Under the pieces are notes generated by a model, which did no database searches, was not told where the DNA came from, and saw only the letters and a list, made by a program, of their open reading frames with translations. 64,000 nucleotides of DNA from positions 4,575,710 to 4,639,709 of the forward strand of contig CM021317.1 of the NCBI GenBank assembly GCA_010645155.1, given 5' to 3'. The position numbers and the translations under genes are program-made. Below, in pieces: positions 36,000 through 47,288 of this stretch; position 1 is the stretch's first letter, and the number at the start of each line of letters is the position of its first letter. Source of the stretch: Tigriopus japonicus (lineage: Eukaryota > Arthropoda > Copepoda > Harpacticoida > Harpacticidae).

Positions 36000-36052
36000 G
36001 GTTGTACCAAGGACGACTAAATCGTAAGCATAGCCGTTTCTGGTTGTACATA

Positions 36053-37586
36053 CTGTGCTGGACAAAAGTTTAGCACCACCCCCAAAAATGGAGTTAGATA
36101 GCTAAAACATGCATTAATTCTCGCAAAATTTGGGTCAAAGCATGTTCATGTCATTAGCTATTATTCGACAAAGTTTTATTTGAATTGGATGAACCTGGTG
36201 GAAGGAACCCTGTAATAATTGATGGCATGAAATGAGTTGCTGGTCAAAAGTTTAAAATCGGAACGAAAATCACCTCATTCATTAACTTGAGAGTTGTGCT
36301 GACCCTTCCTAAGCCTACCCACTACAAGACAATGGGGCGAGCCAAGTCCTTGAGCGATTTTGAGAAAGGCCGAGTGATTGAGATGGCTTCTTCTGGACGG
36401 TCAAACCGGGACATCGCAAGTGGCATGGGGAGGAGCCACACCACGATTGGGAGATTTCTGAATGATCCTGAGGCGTATGGAACCAAGAGGAGGCCTGGTC
36501 GTCCAAAGAAAATTTCTCTGAGGGATGGGAGGGCCATAATCAATGCAACTCGCAGGGACAATGGCATCAGCTCTTCGGAAATCAAGCGGGATACAGGTGT
36601 GTCTGCTTCTCCCAGATCCATCAGACGGTTCCTCCGAGCCAAGAAGATCAAGAGGAAGAAGCGTTTGACCCGCCCAGCTCTCACACGCCGTCACAAGGAG
36701 AGGCGTTTGGAATTTGCCAGACGGACTCAAACGTGGACGGATGAGTGGAACTCGATTTTGTGGTCAGACGAGAAGAAGTTCAATCTTGATGGTCCAGATG
36801 GCTACCAGTACTACTGGCATGACCCAAACCTGCCAGAGGAAATGTTTTCTCGGCGGGCCTCTGGCGGTGGCAGTGTGATGATCTGGGGAGCTTTTGGAAG
36901 GGCTGGAAAACTTGATCTTCAATGTGTTGAAACTCGGATGAATGCAGTTGGATATCAACGAATGTTGAGTGGAGCCAACCTGAGGCATCGAGGAAGGGAG
37001 ATTTGTGGCCGAAACTGGACTTTCATGCAAGACAATGCCCCAACACACAAGGCGAGGTCAACGATGCAGTGGCTCGAAGATGAAGGCATTGAAGTTTTGG
37101 AATGGCCGGCATGCTCTCCGGACCTCAATCCCATTGAAAACCTCTGGGGAGTTCTTGCAGGCAAGGTGTATGCCCATGGGCGCCAGTACAGCAATAAAGA
37201 GGATCTCAAAAGGGCAATTTTTGATGCTTGGGATGCCATCCCTCTTTCCACCTTGGAGAGCCTTGTGGATTCCATGCCAAATAGGATTTTTGATGTCGTC
37301 AGCAAACACGGGTCTGCCACCAAGTATTGATTTCACAATTTGCTCAAATCCTCTGAAGTAACCACATGTTTTTATCCATGGTGCTAAACTTTTGACCAGG
37401 AAAAATTGACCTAAATGAAATCAATCTGATATTACCAATGTATTAGCAGTATATGAATAAAAAATTTGTTCGTTTCACACAAGAAGAGTTTTAGGTATGT
37501 TCATATTAAGTTCCAGCTTCCATGTTGATTATCTGAACCCTCTAACTCCCATTTCAACAGTGGTGCTAAACTTTTGTCCAGCACTG
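36053..37586 (+). mobile_element. Tc1 transposon, apparently complete (IR/DR type)
   Basis: The ends CTGTGCTGGACAAAAGTTTA and, inverted, CAGTGCTGGACAAAAGTTTA are flanked by TA on both sides (36051-36052 and 37587-37588). Each end also has an inner copy of the core, TGGTCAAAAGTTTA (36241-36254 and inverted 37385-37398), giving the paired-repeat layout in which transposase binds twice per end. The element encodes one open transposase, so it may be autonomous or only recently dead. Confidence 0.93.
36332..37330 (+). CDS. Tc1-family transposase (DD34E)
   Basis: One uninterrupted frame of 332 residues is close to the normal length for Tc1 transposases. It begins MGRAKSLSDFEKGRVIEM. It has a paired helix-turn-helix DNA-binding region over roughly residues 1-110, with the GRPKK linker typical of the family. 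The catalytic acids are in WSDEKKFNLDG, FMQDNAPTH and SPDLNPIENLWG, with 34 residues between the second Asp and the Glu. The enzyme cuts and pastes the element at TA sites in the nucleus. The ATG at 36332 was chosen because the frame upstream has no other ATG. No inactivating change was seen, but activity is untested. Confidence 0.93.
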   Translation: MGRAKSLSDFEKGRVIEMASSGRSNRDIASGMGRSHTTIGRFLNDPEAYGTKRRPGRPKKISLRDGRAIINATRRDNGISSSEIKRDTGVSASPRSIRRFLRAKKIKRKKRLTRPALTRRHKERRLEFARRTQTWTDEWNSILWSDEKKFNLDGPDGYQYYWHDPNLPEEMFSRRASGGGSVMIWGAFGRAGKLDLQCVETRMNAVGYQRMLSGANLRHRGREICGRNWTFMQDNAPTHKARSTMQWLEDEGIEVLEWPACSPDLNPIENLWGVLAGKVYAHGRQYSNKEDLKRAIFDAWDAIPLSTLESLVDSMPNRIFDVVSKHGSATKY

Positions 37587-37588
37587 TA

Positions 37589-39086
37589 CATACGTATGTG
37601 ATGTCGAAGTTTGTCTCAAATATTGACATAAAACGTGGTATAAGTTATACCATTATATAACGTGTAAAAAGGTGTAATGGCACCTTTGGGAGAAAATGCT
37701 TCAGTCAAAAAAATCAACTCTCACTTCTACAATGCCTTGTGCCCGAATGACCAAAAAACTTGATTGATTTCGAAGTAAAGGAAACAAATACTTAACGTTA
37801 CTGAAGTCATGTATTTGCTCCTTGACTTGCTTTACACCTTGCTAAACGTGTTGGATGACCTCTCTTGCAGTATTGACTTAATTTACCTAGCGTTTTCCTC
37901 ATATTGCAAATGCAAAACCAACAGATTTTGTAAACAAGCGCAAGAAAAGGGATGTTTCAGACCACCGATGAAAAATCAGAACAAAATTTTCAATTACTTG
38001 TAATGTCTTAGAAAAAGAAAATACAAAAACAATTTATTTACTGGAATGACGTCAACAAAGAAAAAATAAGTCACGATTTTTCTTGTTACCTTGAAAGTCC
38101 AACGTATAAATGTCTTGCCAAATGTTGGACGTAGACGCACGGAGAAAACATATTTCGTACTTTCACGTTTATTCTATCATTTTACTGATAAAAACGTACC
38201 ACATGCAATGCATCTGCTTTAGTGTTTGCTTCGGGATACCCTCAATACATTTATAACAAATCCAGAACACGCCACCACAGAGAGTAAATATCGCTTGGTA
38301 AGCTCGTAAATGGTCGTTACGAGATGTAATTTACAGACTTCCTTTAATTTTGCTTTTTTGAAAACCTCAAAATTTTGACGCTTTTCTTTGTCAAAATCGT
38401 GCAACAGCATAACGTTTCATGGCAAAATGAAGTAAAAAATCACCTTGTTAAACAAGTTTAAAAAAATTGGTACAACTGGACCATTCTTTTCGAAAGCAAT
38501 CAGTGTTTCGTAAAACCATGCTTCTGCTCCAAAAAACAAAAAGAAAAGCTTTATTCTTTACGTATTGTTAAGTTAAGTCTATGTTTTGAGAATTGCAGGA
38601 TGAAGCCAATTTATAATGAGGATCTTTGAGTAAAGATTCGCTGCCTTTGCTGAGCCAAGAACAAATATGTTGACAACCAGGCTATTGTGGTGAGAATTGT
38701 CATTTCCTGTTGGAAAATCACTCGCAACTTGCGCTCTTCCGTAAACAAAACCTAACTTGTGTTGGATAAAGTGTTTTATAATTAATATCAATGGCTCAAT
38801 CAAATGAAGGGATGGAAAGTAAGCCGTTCAAAAAAGAGTTATTGCAACTATAATCACAACTTAAGTTGGGTATACGGTATATTTCTTTTGAAGACAAATT
38901 TTGAACCCATAGTCTAATCTTGGGGATTGTTTGAAACAGAATCATCTTGATCAATTCTTATCAATTGTCTTGCCTCAAATTGATCTCGAATCCCGGGATT
39001 GAAACTTCCAGAATTCAAACCCTAATCGATAAAGCTTATTTACAACTCAAAATGCGTAAGGAATTTAAAAGATAACTAACATGACG
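37589..39086. other. Intergenic
   Basis: Nothing recognisable beyond short motif-free open frames. The last ~100 bases should contain the chitinase promoter. Confidence 0.5.
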
Positions 39087-39093
39087 TATATAA
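39087..39093 (+). promoter_or_regulatory. TATA box of the chitinase gene
   Basis: TATATAA lies 94 bases before the ATG. TCAGTT at 39131-39136 resembles an arthropod initiator, slightly farther downstream than usual. Confidence 0.45.
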
Positions 39094-39180
39094 CACTACA
39101 ACTGAAAGAACTGTGCCCTTAATTCCCTCATCAGTTTGTAAGGAGTTGAAACGAACCTCGTTCCGAAGTTTCTTTCAACC

Positions 39181-40508
39181 ATGATTCGTCCTCGGAATAT
39201 TTGGAGTTTCGCTATTTTGGCTTGTCTAATTGGGATAGGACTGGCTTTTGATTGTCAAGGCCAAGAGGGCATGCTGGCAGATCCCGAGAACTGTCAAAAC
39301 TTTTACCAATGTGTTTATGATCGACCTCCATTTTTGAACTCCTGTCCTCCAGGCACTCTTTACGACGAGATAACCCAAATTTGCAACTACCCTGAAGCTG
39401 TCGATTGCGGAAGTCGACCTCTTCCAGATGGAGTCACGACCACCACAACAACTCCAGGTAAGATCAACCTCCTCAAATTTTGCCTCATTTGATTAAAAAT
39501 GTTCCCTTTTTACTTTAAAAAGGTAACACTGACCCCAATATGACGACAATGACTCCAACCACCACCACTACTACCACAACCCGATCTCCCGGCCCTTCTG
39601 GTCCATCCCGATTCCCCCGAAAGGTTTTGGGTATGTATTTGGCCTTGGCTGATGAAGCCGCTGATGGAGATTTTGGCACAGATGCCGATTGGGAACCCAG
39701 ACTTTATGAGTATCAACAACAAGGCTCCAACGTGCTCTTTTTCACATTCATCAACCCCGCTGACATGAAAGTGCCGACCTCGTTCCAAAAGTTGGCCGCT
39801 ACCAGAGGAACTGGCGTTGAGGGTGCCATTCCAAGTGACACCCTGATCCTCTTTGCTATCGGTGGGTACTTGTACAGTTATGAAACCAACCCTTGGGATT
39901 GGCTAACAACTCAAGAAAAGGCCGAGGACATGGCTGTGCAAGTTGCTGAATGGCCAGCCTTGTACGGTTGTGACGGCATCGATTTGGACATTGAAGAGGG
40001 AGCTGGTTCCAGACCCGAGGCTGGTCCCAATTTGGTTCACTTTATCCGAAAGCTGAGACAACTTCAACCCGATATTATCATTGGCCAACCAACCTACGGC
40101 TTTCCACAAGTCCAAGCCGAGTCTGATGTGATTAATGAGTCGTGGAATGTGGGTGGATCAAACAACAATCTGGCCGATTCCATTGGTATCATGACTTATG
40201 AGGGCACAGAGGCACTTCGTTATGTGGATAACTTTGCTTTGGGCAGCCAACAATGGGATGGTTTCCCGATCAAGGTGGATGTTCCCACTTCTAGTATCAT
40301 GGTGGGATGCAAGGGATCTGCTAGTGCTTCAACTATTATGGAACTGGCCCAAGAGAGTCTGAATCGAAATCTTTTGGGAGTCATGGTTTGGTATGCTTCG
40401 GTAGTGAATGGCTTCCGATATGAAGAAAGTTGGGATGGAAGCTTTAGTCCAGAATCTGCCCAAGGTTACATTGACGCTCTGAACTTGCTTCTTTCCAACC
40501 AGAAGTAA
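39181..40508 (+). CDS. Secreted GH18 chitinase with N-terminal chitin-binding domain
   Basis: Exons 39181-39457 and 39523-40508 encode 420 residues; the 65-bp phase-1 intron is GTAAGA...AAAAAG. Residues 1-22 are a signal peptide. Residues 25-76 form a CBM14 (peritrophin-A) domain with six Cys (C25, C38, C44, C55, C68, C76). A short Thr/Pro linker spans the intron (about 85-115), probably O-glycosylated. The GH18 domain follows, with the complete catalytic motif D243-G-I-D246-L-D248-I-E250, so hydrolysis of chitin or a related glycan is expected. The binding domain precedes the catalytic domain; most arthropod chitinases have it after. Likely roles are cuticle turnover, gut lining or defence. 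AATAAA lies at 40669-40674. Confidence 0.92.
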
Positions 40509-40668
40509 AAAAACTCACTTTGATTTAGGATTTTAAAGAAAACTAACATTCGTTTCGCCTAGATGGCTCTTACATGATTTAGCATGCCTTAACACATCCT
40601 ACTAGGGTGCCCTCTCTTGTTCTCAAAATGAACAACTCTGCTGTCTGAAGGAAGCAAAGTTGAGCTTC

Positions 40669-40674
40669 AATAAA
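40669..40674 (+). promoter_or_regulatory. Polyadenylation signal AATAAA
   Basis: It lies 161 bases after the chitinase stop codon. Confidence 0.6.
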
Positions 40675-41260
40675 ATAGAAAAATGACAATCAGCGACATC
40701 TTGAGTTAGAAACATTTGTGGGTGCTTCTGGTAAATATCTAGCCTCAATTTGTGATTACTCAGTGTGACTTTTTACTTTTTGAACACATTGATATCGTAG
40801 CTGAGCTTCAAAAGACTCGAAATATGAAGAGAAATCCATTTTAAGATGGAAGCTGCAATTTTGGTAACAAATCAAAGTTGAGGATAGATCTGAAATCAAG
40901 GGACTTTGCTCCTGTTTTGGTTTCATCTAGTGGCAATTTTTGTAACCTTCAATTAACGGTCTTCATAGCAATCATACTAGTACGTGGTAGTTTTAAATAG
41001 TGATGGACCGAAAGCAGACAAGCACTATGTAAAATGATGAGGATTCGCGTTCGTTCGCGTTGATGGAAGGACGTTCTCTGAAGTGCTCCTCAATTCTTCA
41101 ACTTGTGAGAAAATTAGTGAAAAAATTGCCCCAAGTGTATGTTGAAAAGTGTAGGAATCTGAAAGGAAAAGCGAAGCCACTTACCTTGGCAAACCTGTAA
41201 ACGGCCCGTTACACCCCACACCCATCTATCATACACAAACTTCGTGGAACGACATCCAAC

Positions 41261-44200
41261 ATGTCCGTAAAAAACTCCAGGAAGTGTCCGAAATGCGAGG
41301 ATGTGCTCGATAGGAGGCAAAACTCGAATTCTGACTGTAATACCTGTCAGAGAGCTTTCCACCTCAAGTGCCTCGGTCCAAGCGAAACGACCATGAAGGA
41401 ATTACTAAGCTTGGGTTATCTGATCATTTGTGAAGATTGCAAACATGGATGTGCAAAATTTCTCTCCTCTCTGTCCAAACTGGAAGAGAGGGTTGGCAAA
41501 GTAGAAGCGAAGCAATCAACGTTAGAAACAAGAGTCGATGCCCTAGAAACCAATAAGCAGTCTGAAATCTCAATCATCGAGGCGGTTAATGAGGTAACAA
41601 GAAGAGAAAGAGCTAAACTGAATGTACTACTTCATGGAGTGCCTGAAGCCAAAGACGATGAGCAGGATGCCGTATTCTTCTACGACATGCTAAAAAGATG
41701 CAACATTGAACAAGGATAAGGCATAATCCACCAAGTGAAGCGGATTGGGAGAAAGGAAGGTGACAAACGAAGACCTATGCTTCTCAAATTCACAAATCAA
41801 AAATGAAAGGTGGATTTCTCAAAGGCATGGAAAAGACAGAAAAACGACCGAAAAATACCCGAAGAGTTCTCCAAGGTGCACGTTGCCGACGATATGACCA
41901 CCCTTCAAAGACAAACCGTTGCAGAACTGAGGAGCGAAGCCCGGGCAAAAAACGAGCGGAAACGAGATGGGAACCGATATATTGTGGCGGATCAAAGCGG
42001 CACTCCTTTTATCAAGGAGGTGCCTGTGCAACGAGGGGGCTAACTATGGGCTTCTGGAATACCAGACGAGGTTTCTGGACAAAGGAAGAGGAAGTTAGAC
42101 TCATCATTAGGGACGGGCAGAAAGTGCAAATAATCTTACCCTTTTAGTTACCAAAAGTTGCAAAAAAATGTGCCCAAAAGTGCAAAACAAAGTGCAGAAA
42201 AATGTTGAAAGTGCAAATAAATGTCAAAAAAGAGCAAAAAAATGTCAAAAAAGAGCAAATAAGTGTCAAAAAAGAGCAAATAAATGTCAAAAAAGTGTAA
42301 ATAAATGCCAAAAAAGAACAAATAACTTTTTTTTGGACTTAAAACACCATTCATGGAGTACCCACGGCTCCTAATTGAGCAGGAGAAGTCATATACAAGT
42401 TCTAAAGACATTTGAGACTAGTTTGAGGTGAAGAGACAATGCCGCACAAGTAATAGAGTTCTATTAATTAGGTCACTAGCAAAAAGGATGTAAAGTCATG
42501 AAAAATACTCTAGTCAACAATCTTCTGAATTTTTCATTCCTAAGGTGGTCTCGTGGATGTATGTACCTAAAATATTGTCGAAATATACTTAGCAATTGTT
42601 TTATATGGCTTTACATCACTCCGTTTTCGTCCTTTAAGTTGTTCAAAAATAGACATTGAAAATTGAACAGAAAAATACCCACGTGTGCCTAGCAATTGCA
42701 TCAAAGAAAATAGTCACAAATGTGTTTTAAGCAAGTTTTTAGAGACATTACTTCAATATTTGGCCCATGGCCTAATTACCAGAACTCAATTTCAAATGTG
42801 GCATTCATTGTCTCATCACATCAAAACTGTTCTCAAATACTTTTGGAACTTAAAAGTAATATCTCCAAGTCAATTTAACAATGTGTACTGCTACATTGAT
42901 GTATCCTTAGCTAGATGATTTTAAGTTGATAACGGGCTTTTTTAGAAATAGTGATCTTTGTAGGCAACAAACCTAATTCTGCAATCTATATTGTTTATAG
43001 ATCATTCCATTACCATAACATGAGTTTCTTTAGGTTTGCTATTTGTTGGTTGCATGCAATGAGGTTCTATTGTCTAATATTTAGTTTAGTAAACAGGATG
43101 TTATAGTTAAAGCCAAGATGGTGAATAAAGTGTGAGTTTTGCATCTGAAATGCACATATTTCTTCAAGGTGCTAAGAATGGTTGATTGCAAATGCAAGCT
43201 TTTTTGACTAGTTCAAAATTTGATCTTGAAACTAAAAATTCTTACAAAAGCCACTACATTTTCTTAACAATTTGTCAATTTTGGCCGAAAACGTAAATAA
43301 AAAGTGCAAATAAAGGTGAATATCTCTGGGAACATTTATACCAAACATTGTTAGGTTGCAATCTCAGAGTAATTGACAGTGGATACTCTTTCTCGAAAAA
43401 TGAACCAAATGGTGGCCTGTATCTATAATGGCTGGACCACGTTTATGTGAGCGAGAGCCTCAAAGGACCCGAAACAAAAAATATCTCCAACGGCGTACGT
43501 GACCACAACAAACTTATAGTGAATATGCCCTTGCTCTTGCGGCGGAACATTCCGGACCCAAAAGGGTGTGGAAACGAACGTATGGCCGTTTTAACAGCAC
43601 TCTATTTACGAAAGATGTGGAGGCAGTCCCATGGAACTACTTAGAACATGAGGAAGACCCAGACTTCATAGCAGATTTTATGACCAGAAGACTGACGGAG
43701 GTGCTTGACAAACAAGCGCCCTTTGCACACCATGTTATTTCAAGAAATTATCAACCAGCTCTCAAGAACGCAACGAAAGAAATGATGAAAGAAAGAGACC
43801 GAGCCCGCTACCACTTGAGGCATGGTCAGGAACAAGAACGAGCTGAGCTTCACAAGAAGTTCAAGAAACTGAGAAACAAATGCGTTCAACTCACAAGACG
43901 CTAAATACATACGAGATCTGGAGGCTGGAAACGTGTGGGACGTCATTACTGAGATAAGAGGATCCAAGGTCAAAACAGGTATTGGAGAAATCTGGGGACC
44001 ACATGGGACTGCAATAACGGACGATAAAACCAAAGCAAACACTTTCAACACGTTTTTCCACGACAAGTTCAGAAAATCAGGGCGTCAATCCCACTCAATA
44101 CTTTGAACGACGAGGACCCTCTAAACAACTTAAAGATGAACATAAAAATTCAAAACACATTCCAATTCCAACCAACTACAGAGCAAGGAATAATTCAAGA

Positions 44201-45785
44201 GATCGAGAGCCTCAAATCGAAATCGTCTTCGAGATGGATATCCTAAAACTGGTGAACGAGTCCCTCAAGCAAGCTATCTTCCCTGACAAATGGAAATATT
44301 CCAAGGTGATTCCAATACACAAAAAGGAAGCTACAATCAGATGGAAAATTACAGACCCATCTCCTTGCTACGTGTTGTTTCCAAAGTTCTCGAGCAAGTG
44401 GCACTGAAGCAGATTCAGGACTACATGGAGTGCGAGAATCTTTTCTCAAGTGGCCAGCATGGTTTCAGAAGGGATCACTCCACCTTTACAGCTCTAACAT
44501 GGATTCACAATAACCTCACAAGCCAACAAAATGGTGGATGTTCGGGCCTCCTACAGTTTGACCTGTCTGCAGCTTTTGCCTGCATCGACCACGATGTCTT
44601 GGTCAATAAGCTTGAAGTGCTGGGGTTTGGTCAAACGGCAAGAAAGTGGACGATGTCGTTTCTTAGGCGACGAGTGCAACACGTTGCTTGCAACGACGAA
44701 ATTTCGGAGGCTACTATCCTCGAAGTGGGATCACCCCAGGGATCGGTACTTTCCCCCCTCGTTTTCCTTTTGTATACGATAGACTTCCAGATGTGGCTGC
44801 CGGAAAACTTGAGAAGGGGATACACAGGGTTTGCCGACGATACAGTGGTAGTTGTGGGAGGAAAAGACTCCCTGCAACTCAAAGAAAACCTCGAGAAGGT
44901 AGCGGCCATTACTTTGGACTTTATGTCCAAAAACAAACTCAAAGCCATCGAATCCAAGACAAAATTCATGATATGTCGTGGGAACAGAACCAGAAAAAAA
45001 GATCCAGTGATCATCAAAGTCGGCCATAGCACTATCAACGAGAGTGAGACAACAAATATACTCGGAGTCACACTACAACCCGATCTCAAACGGCATACCC
45101 ACCTCCGTTACTTACGCACAGAAATGAACATGTGCCTTGGAACAATCAAACTCTTGTTGTCGCGTATACCTTGAAAACATGTGATAAAAACTGTTGATTC
45201 CTTAGTCCTGTCAAAACTTCGATATTGCTTGCCATTATTTTTCAAGTTGCGTTGCAAGGACGACCGAGAATGCAACCAACTGCAACAAGATGTTAAGATC
45301 GGCTTCAATAATATTCTGCGCGAGTTACTGGGAATCAAACTGAAAGATCGGGTCTCTATCCGCGAACTTCACGACAAATCTGGATTCCTTTCTATCAACC
45401 AATTATGTGCAAAAGCCACACTCCTCGAAACATGGAAGGCCATTAATATGCCTTCACGCCCACTCCGTGGAAACTTCAGCCAAAAAATCGCTGCTGCGGA
45501 CCAACGATCGACAAGGAGCACAACAAACAGAGACCTAACTCCCAAAAATAGTGACCAAAGTTCATCATTTGCCCTTCAAAGTCAAGAACTTTGGAACTCC
45601 CTTAATGCCAATACCCGAAATATGCCAATTGGACAATTTAAGAGATCCATCGAACAATTAGCGCGCGCTTTACCAATTTAACCCACTCTGTCTTCCAATT
45701 TATCATGATCATGTTTTACCATCCGTCCCAAACTTACAAAAGACCCTAGGGCTTAACATATACAAATACAATACAATACAATAAC
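41261..45785 (+). mobile_element. Non-LTR retrotransposon (PHD-type ORF1 plus RT), split by a hAT-like insertion
   Basis: ORF1 (41261-42043) begins with a PHD-like zinc finger (CPKCED...C-x2-C-x4-H-x2-C) followed by a coiled-coil-like stretch; TAA at 41717 and TGA at 41804 interrupt it. After a hAT-like insertion (42108 to about 43317), ORF2 resumes with the end of the endonuclease (about 43447) and then, past frameshifts, the reverse transcriptase (44290-45681). The RT has SPQGSVLSPL and the catalytic FADD box, and one in-frame TGA at 45172. Most of the endonuclease is absent. The 3' end is a short AATAC-type microsatellite at about 45760-45785. A PHD-type ORF1 and microsatellite tail fit the CR1/Jockey group. 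Confidence 0.83.
42108..43317. mobile_element. Longer hAT-type element of the TAGGGACGGGC family, right end lost
   Basis: It starts TAGGGACGGGCAGAAAGTGC, the same terminus as the 490-bp element at 27826, and continues with matching TTACCAAAAGTTGCA and AATAAATG strings. The region up to about 43317 ends with GGCCGAAAACGTAAATAA and GTGCAAATAAAGG, which match sequence about 90 bases before the end of the shorter copy. The terminal ~85 bases are missing and retrotransposon sequence follows directly. Internal GTCAAAAAAGAGCAAATAAAT units repeat several times. No transposase was found. Confidence 0.7.
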
Positions 45786-46021
45786 CTGATAATGAATGAT
45801 TAACAAAATTTCTCACCTCAAATCCTCTTTTACAAGGGTACATAAAGAACTAAAGGATTGCTAATTGTAACAAGGTCCAGAACCAGTTTCATTACATTTA
45901 TTCACTCCAACTTTGACGAAGAATAAACATGCAAAAATTAAATTTGAAGGAGGATTTGGGCCCGATCACTGAAAAAGATTGTTGGTAGTTCATGATCCAC
46001 TCGCTATGCGAATAGACACTA

Positions 46022-47288
46022 CAGAGTGGGGCAGAAGTATCCGGACAAAACTTTGAACATAATTTACAGCATCAAGAGCTATTTTTAGCCAATTGTGTAT
46101 TTAACAAAAAAAGTTTGAACAGCAATTAAGAACATTTCTATTCAATATGGTCACCGTTGGCCTTAATGACGGCGTCCAAGCAACGACAAAGGCCGAGAAG
46201 GCTTTGGCGACCTTGGCCGTGGAGAAGGAGGCCATGTTCCGTTTCACCGACGACTTCAGAGACGCCAGGCTGTTGTGGGCCATCTTGTTGACCTTCCTCC
46301 TCAGCTCGGACCACAACTATGGGTTGAGGTCAGGGCTGTTTGAAGGCCACTCGTCTTTCTTGACCACCAAATTTGCTGTTCAAAAAGTTCATGGAAATAT
46401 TGGACACATGACACGGAGCAGAGTCCTGGATCCACATGAATTTGGTTCCTGGTGGGTACGAGGTTGCCAGCAAGGGCATCATGACCTTCCTTAGAAGCTC
46501 CATGTACCCGGCGGCGTTGAGCCTGAATTTGGGAGGGAAGACATGGGCTGGCATCACCGTCCCGTCGCTGCTGATGAGGCCAAAGACCATAATATTGGCA
46601 GGATTCTTTGTCTTCATGATGGGAGGCACAACGGTTCTGTTCTCGGCAAGCCATTGGTTGTTCTGGGGGTTGTACGCGCCATCCACCGTGAAGATTGACT
46701 CATCTGAGAAAAGTCTGACCGTCCTCGGATTGACCTTGCAGATTCTGCGCAACTTCTTGCCCCTCTCAAGCCTGGTGGCCTTCATCTTCTCGGTAAGAAG
46801 GTGGCGTCTGCCTCTGACGTAGGAGGTCAAGTTCAGGTCCTCCTTGATGGCCCTGGCCACAGTTCTCTTGCTCACGGACCGCCTGGCTGTGTGGACTGAT
46901 ATGGACACAGCTGGGTTGGCTTCGATGGACCTCCTCAGGCCCGCCAAGAACCTGGGAGTCCGCTTTTTTGCCCTGTGTGGGCCGCAGGGGGCGTGGTCTG
47001 TCCCCCGGCCAGACTGCAGCCTCTTCACGACCTCGTAGACGGTGGCCCTGGGGTACTTGGTTGACTTGATGATGGCTCTGGCGTTGTTGCCGGCTGAGAG
47101 CAATTCAGCAATCACTTTACGCTTTTGTTCCTGGGGCTTCATATTTCCGGATTTAAACAAAAAAAATTAACAAACATTCAAAACCGGTTTTTGGTCAAAC
47201 CAGAAAAATGCGGGAAATAAAAATATTCCTCTTGCTTCAGGAGATATACGTCATCCAAGTTTTTTCTGGATACTTCTGCCCCTCCCCG
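46022..47288 (-). mobile_element. Mariner-like transposon with broken transposase
   Basis: TA dinucleotides flank it (46020-46021 and 47289-47290). The terminal repeats share GGGGCAGAAGTATCC; the two ends are CAGAGTGGGGCAGAAG and, read inward, CGGGGAGGGGCAGAAG. Length is normal for a mariner element. It carries one damaged transposase on the minus strand. Confidence 0.9.
46100..47160 (-). pseudogene. Mariner-like transposase, frameshifted and stopped
   Basis: The frame from 47160 down to 46330 encodes most of a mariner-like transposase, with an N-terminal helix-turn-helix region and the catalytic segments LFSDESIFTVDG and WIQDSAPCH. After NSKFGG a one-base shift moves the reading to the frame holding EWPSNSPDLNP, which is followed at once by a TAG where the third catalytic Asp and its neighbours should be. 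The enzyme is therefore dead even apart from the shift. A second, older copy of the same superfamily is at 26904-27440. Confidence 0.88.
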
